In this document: piece after piece, positions 26,401 through 36,437 of the stretch
Position numbering within the stretch: the stretch's first letter is position 1
Layout of the letters: every line of letters begins with the position of its first letter
NCBI RefSeq assembly: GCF_042186555.1
Contig: NC_133324.1
Coordinates: 1,496,081 to 1,560,080, forward strand
DNA length: 64,000 nucleotides
Direction of reading: 5' to 3'
DNA from: Aquarana catesbeiana
Taxonomy: Eukaryota > Chordata > Amphibia > Anura > Ranidae
Notes under the pieces: model-generated
Database searches by the model: none
What the model was told of the DNA's origin: nothing
Seen by the model: the letters and a program-made list of their open reading frames with translations, nothing else
Made by a program: the position numbers and the translations under genes

Positions 26401-27195
26401 TGTATGTATGTCAGTCAGGTAGGTAGGTCAGTGTATGTCAGGTAGGTAGGTCAGTGTATGTATGTCAGGTAGGTAGGTCAGTGTGTGTCAGTCAGGTAGG
26501 TAGGTCAGTGTATGTCAGTGTGTGTCAGTCAGGTAGGTAGGTCAGTGTATGTCAGTCAGGTAGGTAGGTCAGTGTATGTATGTCAGGTAGGTAGGTCAGT
26601 GTATGTATGTCAGGTAGGTAGGTCAGTGTATGTCAGGTAGGTAGGTCAGTGTGTGTCAGTCAGGTAGGTAGGTCAGTGTGTGTCAGTCAGGTAGGTAGGT
26701 CAGTGTGTGTCAGTCAGGTAGGTAGGTCAGTGTGTGTCAGTCAGGTAGGTAGGTCAGTGTATGTATGTCAGGTAGGTAGGTCAGTGTGTGTCAGTCAGGT
26801 AGGTAGGTCAGTGTATGTATGTCAGGTAGGTAGGTCAGTGTATGTATGTCAGGTAGGTAGGTCAGTGTATGTCAGTCAGGTAGGTAGGTCAGTGTATGTC
26901 AGGTAGGTAGGTCAGTGTATGTATGTCAGGTAGGTAGGTCAGTGTGTGTCAGGTAGGTAGGTCAGTGTATGTGTGTCAGGTAGGTAGGTCAGTGTATGTA
27001 TGTCAGGTAGGTAGGTCAGTGTATGTCAGTCAGGTAGGTAGGTCAGTGTATGTCAGTCAGGTAGGTAGGTCAGTGTATGTATGTCAGGTAGGTAGGTCAG
27101 TGTATGTATGTCAGGTAGGTAGGTCAGTGTGTGTCAGTCAGGTAGGTAGGTCAGTGTGTGTCAGTCAGGTAGGTAGGTCAGTGTATGTCAGGTAG
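23488..27195 (+). repeat. Right copy of the roughly 3.7 kb array block
   Basis: This is the partner of the left-hand block, offset by about 23.2-23.5 kb. It shares the order of unit variants and rare point variants such as GTAGGTATGTCAG (about 105 and 23586). Inside it, about 285 bp has been lost relative to the left copy between the 2088- and 2639-type landmarks. The similarity is high enough that a recent duplication, gene conversion or an assembly effect are all possible. Confidence 0.85.
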
Positions 27196-27811
27196 GTAGG
27201 TCAGTGTATGTCAGGTAGGTAGGTCAGTGTATGTCAGGTAGGTAGGTCAGTGTATGTCAGGTAGGTAGGTCAGTGTATGTCAGGTAGGTAGGTCAGTGTG
27301 TGTCAGTCAGGTAGGTAGGTCAGTGTATGTCAGTCAGGTAGGTAGGTCAGTTTATGTATGTCAGGTAGGTAGGTCAGTGTATGTCAGTCAGGTAGGTAGG
27401 TCAGTGTGTGTCAGGTAGGTAGGTAGGTCAGTGTATGTATGTCAGGTAGGTAGGTCAGTGTATGTCAGTCAGGTAGGTAGGTCAGTGTATGTCAGGTAGG
27501 TAGGTCAGTGTATGTATGTCAGGTAGGTATGTCAGTGTATGTCAGTCAGGTAGGTAGGTCAGTGTATGTATGTCAGGTAGGTAGGTCAGTGTATGTATGT
27601 TAGGTAGGTAGGTCAGTGTGTGTCAGTCAGGTAGGTAGGTCAGTGTGTGTCAGTCAGGTAGGTAGGTCAGTGTATGTCAGGTAGGTAGGTCAGTGTATGT
27701 CAGGTAGGTAGGTCAGTGTATGTCAGGTAGGTAGGTCAGTGTATGTCAGGTAGGTAGGTCAGTGTATGTCAGGTAGGTAGGTCAGTGTATGTCAGGTAGG
27801 TAGGTCAGTGT

Positions 27812-28528
27812 TGTCACGGAACGCCCCACACTCCGCTTGAGTGCTTCCGTCATATACCGCTTCCTAAGTTCTGGAACACGAGTCCAATGGATCTGGCTAT
27901 AGGAACCCCAAGAACTAGACAACACCAGTCTTGGAGTACATCAGAACTGCCTTTTATTTTGAGATCTCACAGACCTTTATACAGCAGGGATGACTCAAAG
28001 CTAACCTAATTAACATGACCTAATTTACTACAAAATGTACCCAGACCAGATGACAGTCTTGTGGGCACCGAGCTTCACACATTAATATAAACACAATAGC
28101 TGGAGCTAATTACAACTAACAATACAAACAACAATCTCCCCCCACCTCAGCCCAGACCATTCGTCTATTAGCCAGGGCTGGTGGCTAATGTGATCAGCTC
28201 TCTCAATTAACATAAACAACAATGGGTGAAAAGACTCTTAGAGCCACACTAAACACATTATAGCAGAATTGATGACATTAGCATTTAACAGTACGAGTCC
28301 CAATGGTATAAATCAGTCACCATTCTAATATGGCATATAAAGGGTTCCAGAGTCTGTGTGTTTTGGGGGGACATGGAGCTGAATCCAAAGTAACACCAAC
28401 CCCAGGGTCCCCAGGCATACAGCTCACAGAGAGCACCATTCCCCCAAATGCTAGGGCCCATAATCGGTGGGCAACAGGCTTGCATACAGTCCTCTCCAAC
28501 AGCCTCCGTCCCGGCCAGGTCCGTGACA
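27812..28528 (-). mobile_element. Solo LTR of a retrotransposon
   Basis: A 717-bp unique segment interrupts the satellite. It begins TGTCACGGA and ends TCCGTGACA, the TG...CA ends of an LTR with a 9-bp terminal inverted repeat. It is flanked by a perfect 5-bp target duplication AGTGT (27807-27811 and 28529-28533). On the minus strand a TATA-like TATAAAGG motif (about 27975-27983) is followed closely by AATAAA (27953-27958), giving a U3-R-U5 order. There is no internal retroelement sequence, so it is probably a solo LTR left by recombination. The 5-bp duplication fits a Ty3/gypsy-like element. ORFs inside it are not convincing. Confidence 0.85.
27953..27958 (-). promoter_or_regulatory. Polyadenylation signal of the solo LTR
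   Basis: AATAAA on the minus strand lies about 20 bp downstream of the TATA-like motif and about 140 bp before the U5 end at 27812. It supports the minus-strand orientation of the LTR. Confidence 0.6.
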
Positions 28529-28529
28529 A

Positions 28530-28771
28530 GTGTATATCAGGTAGGTAGGTCAGTGTATGTCAGGTAGGTAGGTCAGTGTATGTCAGGTAGGTAGGTCAGT
28601 GTATGTCAGGTAGGTAGGTCAGTGTATATCAGGTAGGTAGGTCAGTGTATGTCAGGTAGGTAGGTCAGTGTATGTCAGGTAGGTAGGTCAGTGTATGTCA
28701 GGTAGGTAGGTCAGTGTATATCAGGTAGGTAGGTCAGTGTATGTCAGGTAGGTAGGTCAGTGTATGTCAGG
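28530..28771 (+). repeat. Satellite remnant beyond the solo LTR
   Basis: About ten 23-bp units (TATGTCAGG and TATATCAGG arms) continue the array after the LTR, then stop abruptly in a GTTGTATGCC junction. Here the array is pure 23-bp units, with the TATATCAGG variant recurring regularly at 28531, 28625 and 28715. This edge pattern is more homogeneous than the interior. Confidence 0.9.
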
Positions 28772-29020
28772 TTGTATGCCACATAACCCCACGTCCAGCC
28801 AAAATACCTCGCTCCACCGCTGCAGACCCCCCCATGCTGGGCTTGGACTTTGGGCTGAAGCCCCCCCTTTTTGCCACCTAGCAACGCCCCTGTCATTAAT
28901 GTCTATGGGACACGAACATGAATAATCCCCCAAAACACCCTCCCAATGTGGAGGGCATGTGGCCTGGTACGGTTCAGCACCATGTCCCCTGGGCCAAAAA
29001 TGACCTGTTTTCAAAATTAG
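28772..29020. other. Unique junction between two tandem arrays
   Basis: About 250 bp of single-copy-looking sequence separates the satellite from the next minisatellite. Short ORFs occur on both strands but show no domain or codon signal. I see no gene. Confidence 0.6.
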
Positions 29021-30262
29021 CTGTTTACCCATCAGTGCCCCCCTCAGTCCCTCCTAAGTACCACCTATCAGTGCCCCCCTCAGTCCCTCCTAAGTACCAC
29101 CTATCAGTGACATCCATCAGTGACACCCATCAGTGACACCCATCAGTGCCCCCCTCAGTCCCTCCTAAGTACCACCTATCAGTGACACCTATCACCTATC
29201 AGTGACACCCATCAGTGACACCCATCAGTGCCCCCCTCAGTCCCTCCTAAGTACCACCTATCAGTGACACCTATCACCTATCAGTGACATCCATCAGTGA
29301 CACCCATCAGTGCCCCCCTCAGTCCCTCCTAAGTACCACCTATCAGTGCCCCCCTCAGTCCCTCCTAAGTACCACCTATCAGTGACACCTATCACCTATC
29401 AGTGACACCCATCAGTGACACCCATCAGTGCCCCCCTCAGTCCCTCCTAAGTACCACCTATCAGTGACACCTATCACCTATCAGTGACATCCATCAGTGA
29501 CACCCATCAGTGCCCCCCTCAGTCCCTCCTAAGTACCACCTCTCAGTGACACCTATCACCTATCAGTGACATCCATCAGTGACACCCATCAGTGCCCCCC
29601 TCAGTCCCTCCTAAGTACCACCTATCAGTGCCCCCCTCAGTCCCTCCTAAGTACCACCTATCAGTGACATCCATCAGTGACACCCATCAGTGACACCCAT
29701 CAGTGCCCCCCTCAGTCCCTCCTAAGTACCACCTATCAGTGACACCTATCACCTATCAGTGACATCCATCAGTGACACCCATCAGTGCCCCCCTCAGTCC
29801 CTCCTAAGTACCACCTATCAGTGCCCCCCTCAGTCCCTCCTAAGTACCACCTATCAGTGACATCCATCAGTGACACCCATCAGTGACACCCATCAGTGCC
29901 CCCCTCAGTCCCTCCTAAGTACCACCTATCAGTGACACCTATCACCTATCAGTGACACCCATCAGTGACACCCATCAGTGCCCCCCTCAGTCCCTCCTAA
30001 GTACCACCTATCAGTGACACCTATCACCTATCAGTGACATCCATCAGTGACACCCATCAGTGCCCCCCTCAGTCCCTCCTAAGTACCACCTCTCAGTGCC
30101 CCCCTCAGTCCCTCCTAAGTACCACCTCTCAGTGCCCCCCTCAGTCCCTCCTAAGTACCACCTCTCAGTGCCCCCCTCAGTCCCTCCTTTGTGCCACCTA
30201 TCAGTGACACCTATCACCTATCAGTGACACCCATCAGTGACACCCATCAGTGCTGCGTTATC
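29021..30262 (+). repeat. Compound minisatellite (CAGTGCCCCCCTCAG type)
   Basis: This array mixes a 36-bp module (starting CAGTGCCCCCCTCAGTCC and ending AAGTACCACCTAT), a 13-bp module CAGTGACACCCAT and a 20-bp module CAGTGACACCTATCACCTAT. The modules occur in recurring combinations, so there is a higher-order pattern of roughly 100-250 bp. It leads without a break into the conserved right part of a dispersed repeat at 30263, which suggests the array is an expanded internal part of that element. Confidence 0.9.
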
Positions 30263-30795
30263 AGTGAATATCAGTGCAGCCTCATCAGCGCACATCAATG
30301 AAGGAGGAAAAACTACCTGTTTTCAAAATTTTATAACAAATTATGAAACTGTTTTTTTTTTTCCCCTAATTTTCTGTCTTTTTACCTTTTTTTAGCAAAA
30401 AACAAACCACCCAGCAGTGATTAAATACCACCAAAAGAAAGCTCTATTTGTGTGAAAAAAATGATAAAAATGTCATATAGGTACAGTGTTGTATGACCGC
30501 GCAATTGTCATTCAAAGTGTGAGAGCTGAAAATTGTCCTGGGCGGGAAGGGGGTGAAAGTGTCCGGTAAGCAAGTGTTTTCTTTTCGGGAAAAAATTGCT
30601 TTTAAAAAAAACATTGCATACAACATAAAAAGTTGCAACAACCACCATTTTATTCTTTAGGGCCGCTGCTAAAAAAAAAATATATATATATAGACAATGT
30701 TTGGGGGTTCTAAGTAACTTTTTAAGCAAAAATACAGGTTTTTTTTTACATATAAACAAAAAGTGTCGGAATAGATCGGGTCTTCAAATGGTTAA
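30263..30795 (+). mobile_element. Dispersed repeat copy A, right-hand part
   Basis: AT-rich sequence containing the block TAAATACCACCAAAAGAAAG (30421-30440), then a GGTACAGTGTTG block (about 30480) and CTGAAAATTG (about 30527). The same blocks occur at about 36090-36220 and, truncated, at 41928-41950, so this is a repeat family. Its right end is GGTTAA at 30790-30795. It carries no plausible ORF. Family identity is unresolved; ends in TTAA suggest a non-autonomous DNA transposon. Confidence 0.6.
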
Positions 30796-31687
30796 TAAAA
30801 AGTATTTCTCCTCTATATATTTCTCCTCTATGCCAGCTCTCTGTTTTTTTTTTCACCAGTAGGCTCTGATTTTTTCTTTCTCTTCACGTCACTTTTTAAC
30901 CTAAAGTTTCTGATCACCAAAAATGATCCAGATTTCCAGCAACATTCTAATTTTGTTTCGAAATGACCATCTTTTGTTTTAAAACAATGACTTTTTCTTC
31001 AATAACATAATGTAGCAAATACAAAGAGGAACGGCAATGGGCACGTGTTCTATGCCCAAATCTATCTCTCCACTGCTGGGAGGTAAAAATTCGAGTCAGT
31101 ATACGGCTCATATAATCATTATAGGTTTGTTTCATGGATGGTATTTATCTTGTGGGAGGGATCAAGAGGAAGGTCATTATCCTCTTCATGCCTCCGGACC
31201 AATAAGAGGTTTAGGATGTAGGGAGGCGGGGAGGGGTTTAAGATCGTGAACAAGCATGTTGGATTTGTGTGAAACGTGTCTACCTACCATCCTGTTGTAT
31301 CCCGTCCATGTTCGGCGTATGTGGATAAAAGATTTTACTGCATTCAAGCTTTCGGTGATATGCGGCCAAATTTCTTCTATCACCAAGATCGTGATTGGCT
31401 GTCACGGCAGTCACATGATCCGGAAAACTCCCGATCGCAAACAGCAATCGAAAAGCTTTCGGTTAGGCACTGGTTCCGGGAGCACACAGGACGCGCGCTC
31501 TAGGCACAACGGTATTGACCACAATTCATGCAAATATACGGCCTCTCAACGCCAAGGACCAGGCGCCAAGAGGCCGTATATTTTCGTACAGCAGGCGCTA
31601 AGGGGTTAAAAAGGCACACAATAGGCATATACTTCATTAGTGAGTATGAAGGAATTCACGGGGGCTCTAAATGACCTTCTAAGACCC
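30796..31687. other. Intergenic stretch without recognised gene
   Basis: AT-rich sequence passes into a more balanced stretch (31030-31620). Overlapping ORFs up to 117 codons lie on both strands at 31256-31609, but none has a recognisable domain, signal peptide or start context. I treat them as chance ORFs or as part of an unidentified dispersed repeat. Confidence 0.5.
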
Positions 31688-32048
31688 CTTTCACACTGGG
31701 GGGGCTGTTCAGGCATTTTAGCACTAAAAATAGCGCCCCCCCAAGCCTCCCCGGTGTGAAAGCCCGAGCGCTTTCACATTGGGGCGGTGCGCTTGCAGGA
31801 CGGGAAAAAAAAAGTCCTGCAAGCGGCGTCTTTGGGGCGGTGCGGGAGCGGCATATACTGTACAGCTCTCCTAAACCGCCTCTGCCATTGAAGTCAATGG
31901 GCAGCACTACCGGGGCGCCCGCAAAGTGCTTCGGCAGTGGCACTTTGTGGGGACGTTTTAACCCTTTCCTTGGCCGCGAGTAAGGTTAAAAGTGCCCCAC
32001 TAGTGGCCGAAAAGCGCCGCTATAACAGCAGCGCTAGCAGTGTGAAAG
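31688..32048. mobile_element. MITE with CTTTCACACTG inverted ends
   Basis: A 361-bp GC-rich element starts CTTTCACACTG (31688-31698) and ends with the exact reverse complement CAGTGTGAAAG (32038-32048). An internal inverted sequence (GGACGGG-A-tract-GTCCTGC) and sub-copies of the TIR-like CTTTCACA (31771) are present. I could not find a clean target duplication. It has no coding capacity. Confidence 0.65.
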
Positions 32049-32437
32049 AAGTCTACGTGAGGAAATAAATAAATATATAAATAAAATAAAATAAATGCAC
32101 AAAACAACTTACTTTACTTGACAGGATATCTATATTGTAGAGTAATCAGAGACACTTGTACTCACCATCATACAAAGCTTGTATGTTTAGGTTTGGAACG
32201 CTAAAAAAAATACAATTTGTTAATTTATGAAATTTTATATGAACTGCAGACCTCAGAGATCTCTTTTTTTCTATTTCTTTGGAAGAGACAGATGTAGTCA
32301 GAATCTGAACAGACTCATTTGTTTGACTCTAAGCAAGTAGCATTCTGTTTGTGAAAAGACAACAGGTTTAGTCTTATGACTAAAGGAACCCGTTTAGAGA
32401 AGTAGAGAAGAGGCTGAAGGGGGGGTGTGAGGGGGCA

Positions 32438-32642
32438 GGAGGAAAAGACTGAGCTCTATGACAAATAATCTGGGGGGGTAACAGACATTTGGGTTCATCA
32501 TCATTTGGAGGAAAAGACCGAGTTTTATGACATATATCTAGGAGGATAATAGATGTTTGGGTTCATCATAATAAGGAGGAAAAGACCGAGCTCAATGACA
32601 TATATCCCGAGGGATAATGGGCATTTGGGTTCATCGTCATGC
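32438..32642 (+). repeat. Three tandem copies of a ~68-bp repeat
   Basis: Copies start with GGAGGAAAAGAC at 32438, 32507 and 32575, and each ends TTTGGGTTCATC. They differ by scattered substitutions, so the duplication is not recent. They lie just upstream of, and perhaps inside, a candidate 5' exon ending at 32848. Confidence 0.85.
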
Positions 32643-32850
32643 TTGGTGACCCCTCCATGGGCAGAACTCCGAGTTACTTCGATATTTGCATGAAACAAAC
32701 TGAGCAGAAAGTCCTAAAACACATTCTGCTAAGTGGACTGAGACCTCGGAAAACTCAACATTTAGAGCTCAATCTCACCATTGGTGGTGGAAGTGCATGG
32801 AAAGTAAGGAGCTCCTTCTACTTGGAGTTTTCTGATCTCCACTGAGAGGT
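32643..32850 (+). other. Candidate non-coding 5' exon with strong splice donor
   Basis: Sequence up to 32848 is followed by GAG|GTAAGT (GT at 32849-32850), a near-perfect vertebrate 5' splice site. The next visible splice acceptor on this strand directly precedes the GT92 coding exon at 37446. I infer a 5' untranslated exon joined over a 4.6 kb intron filled with transposons. The 68-codon ORF 32639-32845 reaches this donor, but I see no domain in it. The upstream exon boundary and promoter are unknown. Confidence 0.35.
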
Positions 32851-33423
32851 AAGTTCTCTTCTGATAACTCACGTATGCATTTTGTTACAAATGCAATTGG
32901 AAGATAATGCCCATCATGTGTGGCAGGGGTATGTCTGCAATGTTTAACCGCTTGCTGCCCGCCAGCCGTCATATGACGGCCAGGCGGTGCGGCTGTCATT
33001 CTGGGTGGGTGTCATATGACGTTCGTCCATTTAAACCGGGCATGTGTGCAACCATGTGCACGCAGCCCTGTACTGTCGGTGGCGGCATGTCACAGAGACA
33101 CGGCTTGTCACCGAGGGGGTTGAAGAGCCATTGGGCATGACTGTTTACATGTGATCGCTCCATGATAAAGTCACGGCCGATCACAGATGTTACCTCCCCA
33201 CTTTGCACGGCGCATGCACGCGAATGTCGGTGGCAGCATGTTCCTGGGAACACTGCTCGTCACCGATGCTTGAAACAGCCATTGGCCGGCGGCTGTTCAC
33301 CACGTGATCAGCTGTGATCCTTTCACAGCCGATCACTAAATGTGAACACAGACCGGTAAAGAGGTGTTACCGGGTTCTCCTCCTCACACACCGATCACAC
33401 TGATTGCCCCCCCAATAAAGAGG

Positions 33424-34940
33424 ACCTGTCACCACCCATCAAAGCACCTGTCACAGTCCATCTGAGTACCTGTCACAGTCCATATGAGTACCTGTCACAG
33501 TCCATCTGAGTACCTGAGTACCTGTCATAGTTCATCTAAGTACCTTTCACCGCCCTTCAGAGTACCTGTCACCACCCATCAGGGTACCCGAGTATCAGTC
33601 ACCAGCCCATCAGAGTACCCGAGTATCAGTCACCAGCCCATCAGAGTACCCGAGTATCAGTCACCAGCCCATCAGAGTACCCGAGTATCAATCACCAGCC
33701 CATCAGAGTACCCGAGTATCAGTCACCAGCCCATCAGAGTACCCGAGTATCAGTCACCAGCCCATCAGAGTACCCGAGTATCAGTCACCAGCCCATCAGA
33801 GTACCCGAGTACCTGTCACCAGCTCATCAGAGTACCCGAGTACCTGTCACCAGTGAATGAGAGTAAACGAGTACCTGTCACCAGCTCATCAGAGTACCTG
33901 AGTACCTGTGACCAGCCCATCAGAGTACCCGAGTACCAGACACCAGCTCATCAGAGTACCTGAGTACCTGTCACCAGCTCATCGGAGTACCTGAGTACCT
34001 GTCACCAGCGAATGAGAGTAAACGAGTACCTGTCACCAGCTCATCAGAGTACCTGAGTACCTGTGACCAGCCCATCAGAGTACCCGAGTACCAGTCACCA
34101 GCTCATCAGAGTACCTGAGTACCTGTCACCAGCCCATCAGAGTACCCGAGTATCAGTCACCAGCCCATCAGAGTACCCGAGTATCAATCACCAGCCCATC
34201 AGAGTACCCGAGTATCAGTCACCAGCCCATCAGAGTACCCGAGTATCAGTCACCAGCCCATCAGAGTACCCGAGTATCAATCACCAGCCCATCAGAGTAC
34301 CCGAGTATCAGTCACCAGCCCATCAGAGTACCCGAGTATCAGTCACCAGCCCATCAGAGTACCCGAGTACCAGTCACCAGCTCATCAGAGTACCTGAGTA
34401 CCTGTCACCAGCTCATCAGAGTACCCGAGTACCTGTCACCAGCTCATCAGAGTACCTGAGTACCTGTCACCAGCTCATCAGAGTACCCGAGTACCTGTCA
34501 CCAGCTCATCAGAGTACCTGAGTACCTGTCACCAGTGAATGAGAGTAAACGAGTACCTGTGGCCAGCCCATCAGAGTACCCGAGTACCAGTCACCAGTCC
34601 ATCAGAGTACCCGAGTACCAGTCACCAGCTCATCAGAGTACCTGAGTACCTGTCACCAGCTCATCAGAGTACCTGAGTACCTGTGACCAGGCCATCAGAG
34701 TACCTGAGTACCTGTCACCAGCGAATGAGAGTAAACGAGTACCTGTCACCAGCGAATGAGAGTAAACGAGTACCTGTCACCAGCCCATCAGAGTAAACGA
34801 GTACCTGTCACCATCCCATCAGAGTACCCAAGTACCTATCTGCAGCTCATCAAGTTACCCGAGTACCTTTCTCCAGCCCATCAGAGTACCTGAGTACCTA
34901 TCTGCAGCCCATCAGAGTACCCATCAGAGAACCCGATTAC
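33424..34940 (+). repeat. 31-bp minisatellite, about 48 copies
   Basis: The unit has modules ACCAGCCCATCAGAGTACC and CGAGTATCAGTC, total 31 bp (for example unit starts 33601 and 33632). Variants are CAGCTCATCAG and GAATGAGAGTAAACGAG. Since 31 is not a multiple of three and the unit is stop-free in all plus frames, translation cycles through the three frames and gives ORFs of 152-159 residues with a 31-residue period (33484-33963 and 34063-34521). These are not genes. Confidence 0.95.
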
Positions 34941-34951
34941 CGAGGCAGCCC

Positions 34952-35700
34952 ATGCCTCATAGAATATACGTTGGGGTGTTTGCTTTCCAAAATGGGATCA
35001 TTTTGTGGGTAATTCCATTGTCCTGGTGCTTAAAGACCTTCAAAAGTGGATTAGGTAGGAATGAAATGAGATGTGTAATTTATGCTCCTAGAATGCCTGA
35101 AGGTACTACTTCAATGTTGGTCCTCTGTATGTGGCCAGGCTGTGTAAAAGTCTCACATGTGGTATCGCCATAATCGGGAAGAGTAACAGGGTGTAATTTT
35201 TGCCATGTACGTGCTATGTGATAGAAATATCTTATAAATTGACAACTTTGTGTAAAAAAATGCGTTTTCATTTTTTCCCACATTTTCCAAAAACTTCTGG
35301 AAAAAAATGAACCGTTCAAAAGACTCATTATGCCTCATAGATTATACGTTGTGGTGTTTGCTTTCCAAAATGAGGTCATTTTGTGGGCAATTCCATTGTC
35401 CTGGTGCTCCAGGGCCTTCAAAAGTGTAATAGGTGGTTGAGAAATGAGATGTCATTTATGCTCGTCGAACGCCTGAAGGTGCTACTTCAATGTTGGGCCT
35501 CTGTATGTGGCCAGGCTGTGTAAAAGTCTCTCACATGTGGTATCGTCATACTCGGGAAGAGTAGCAGAATGTATTGTGGGCTGTAATTTGTTGTATGCAT
35601 ATGCTCTGTGCGAGAAATAACCTGTTAATATGACATTTTTTTTTATTTTTATTTTTTTTACAAAATCTTAATTTTGCAAAGAATTGTGGGAAAAAAATTA
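34952..35700 (+). repeat. Direct duplication, two ~378-bp copies
   Basis: The segment starting ATGCCTCATAGAATATACGT at 34952 recurs at about 35330 with moderate divergence (shared TTTGCTTTCCAAAATG, TGGCCAGGCTGTG and CACATGTGGTATCG blocks). It lies inside repeat copy B, to the right of its minisatellite. The ORFs within it are not shared between the copies, so it is non-coding. Confidence 0.8.
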
Positions 35701-36437
35701 AAACTTAAAAAAATTGCCATGCTAATCACTTAATACCTTGAAATGTCTACTATCTAAAAATGGGTCATTTGGGGGGTATTTGTACTTTCCTGACTTGTTA
35801 GGGTCTAAAGAAATGAGATAGGCCATCAGTACATCAGGTGTGATCAATTTTCAGATATTAGCACCATAGCTTGTGGACTCTATAACTTTCACAAAGACCA
35901 AATAATATGCACTAATTTGGGTTATTTTTACCAAAGATATGTAGCAGTATAAATTTTGGCCAAAATGTATGAAGAAAAATTACTAATTTGCTAAATTTTA
36001 TGACAGAAACAAAGAAAAAGGCATTTTTTACACAAAATTTATGGTCTTTTTTTATTTATAGCACAAAAAATAAAAAAAACACTAGTGGTTAAATACCACC
36101 AAAAGAAAGCTCTATTTATGTGAAAAAAAGGACGCAGATTTCATATGGGTACAGTGTTGCATGACTGAGTAATTCAAAATGTGAGAGCACTGAAAGCTGA
36201 AAATTGGTCTGGGCAGGAAGGGGTGTATAAGTGCCCCCTATTGAGGTGGTTAAATAGATTGTACCCTAAAGATGGCCATACACCCGTAGATTTACAAATG
36301 AACGTTTCTTGGAAATGAGTCTGAAAATTCCGATTGGCACATTCGATGACTTGATTAAAGCTGTTCAAAAGTACATTAAAAAGGTCTCCTTGGTACATTC
36401 CATTTTGGATTTGCCCAAAAGAAGACAACATTCACTG

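Larger units (their letters stand above)
1..28771 (+). repeat. Giant 23/27-bp satellite array
   Basis: Nearly 28 kb is built from one short unit, a core GGTAGGTAGGTCAGTGT followed by a variable arm. Arms ending TATGTATGTCA, TATGTCAGTCA or TGTGTCAGTCA give 27-bp units. Arms lacking four bases (TATGTCA, TGTGTCA) give 23-bp units. A 27-bp unit keeps frame as nine codons without a stop; a 23-bp unit shifts frame and brings a stop. This explains the many small ORFs encoding SVYVCQVGR-like repeats, whose lengths fall almost only on 9n+4 residues (67, 76, 85, 94, 103, 130, 139). None is a real gene. The plus strand is G/T-rich with little C. The array runs off the left edge, so its full length is unknown, and it is interrupted by a solo LTR at 27812-28528. 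Confidence 0.97.
32944..36253 (+). mobile_element. Dispersed repeat copy B, TTAA-flanked, 3.3 kb
   Basis: This region begins TTAACCGCTTGCTGCCCGCC (32944) and ends GAGGTGGTTAA (36243-36253), so both ends are TTAA followed by CC. It contains a GC-rich left part with a CATATGACG palindrome, a 31-bp minisatellite (33424-34940), a 378-bp direct duplication, and an AT-rich right part shared with copies A and C. The TTAA target and lack of coding sequence suggest a non-autonomous piggyBac- or Kolobok-like element, but the terminal inverted repeat is short and the family is not established. Confidence 0.5.

Noticed and set aside
28..27195. About fifty plus-strand ORFs coding SVYVCQVGR-like repeat proteins
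   Set aside because: They follow from a stop-free 27-bp unit read as nine codons. They start and stop wherever 23-bp units fall, have no promoter, splice or domain context, and are copies of one another.
27811..28529. DNA transposon with 10-bp TIR and 3-bp GTG duplication
   Set aside because: The same bases fit better as an LTR with TG...CA ends and a 5-bp duplication, and the internal TATA and AATAAA order supports an LTR.
1..28771. CRISPR array
   Set aside because: The repeat is continuous, with no unique spacers of regular size, and the context is a vertebrate genome.
1..28771. Telomeric repeat
   Set aside because: GGTAGGTAGG resembles a telomere motif, but there is no run of TTAGGG and the unit is 23/27 bp.
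31256..31609. 117-codon plus ORF as a possible gene
   Set aside because: No domain, no splice or poly(A) context, and overlapped by other chance ORFs.
33484..34521. Plus-strand Ser/Pro-rich ORFs of 152-159 codons
   Set aside because: Same effect with another 31-bp minisatellite; no conserved protein feature.
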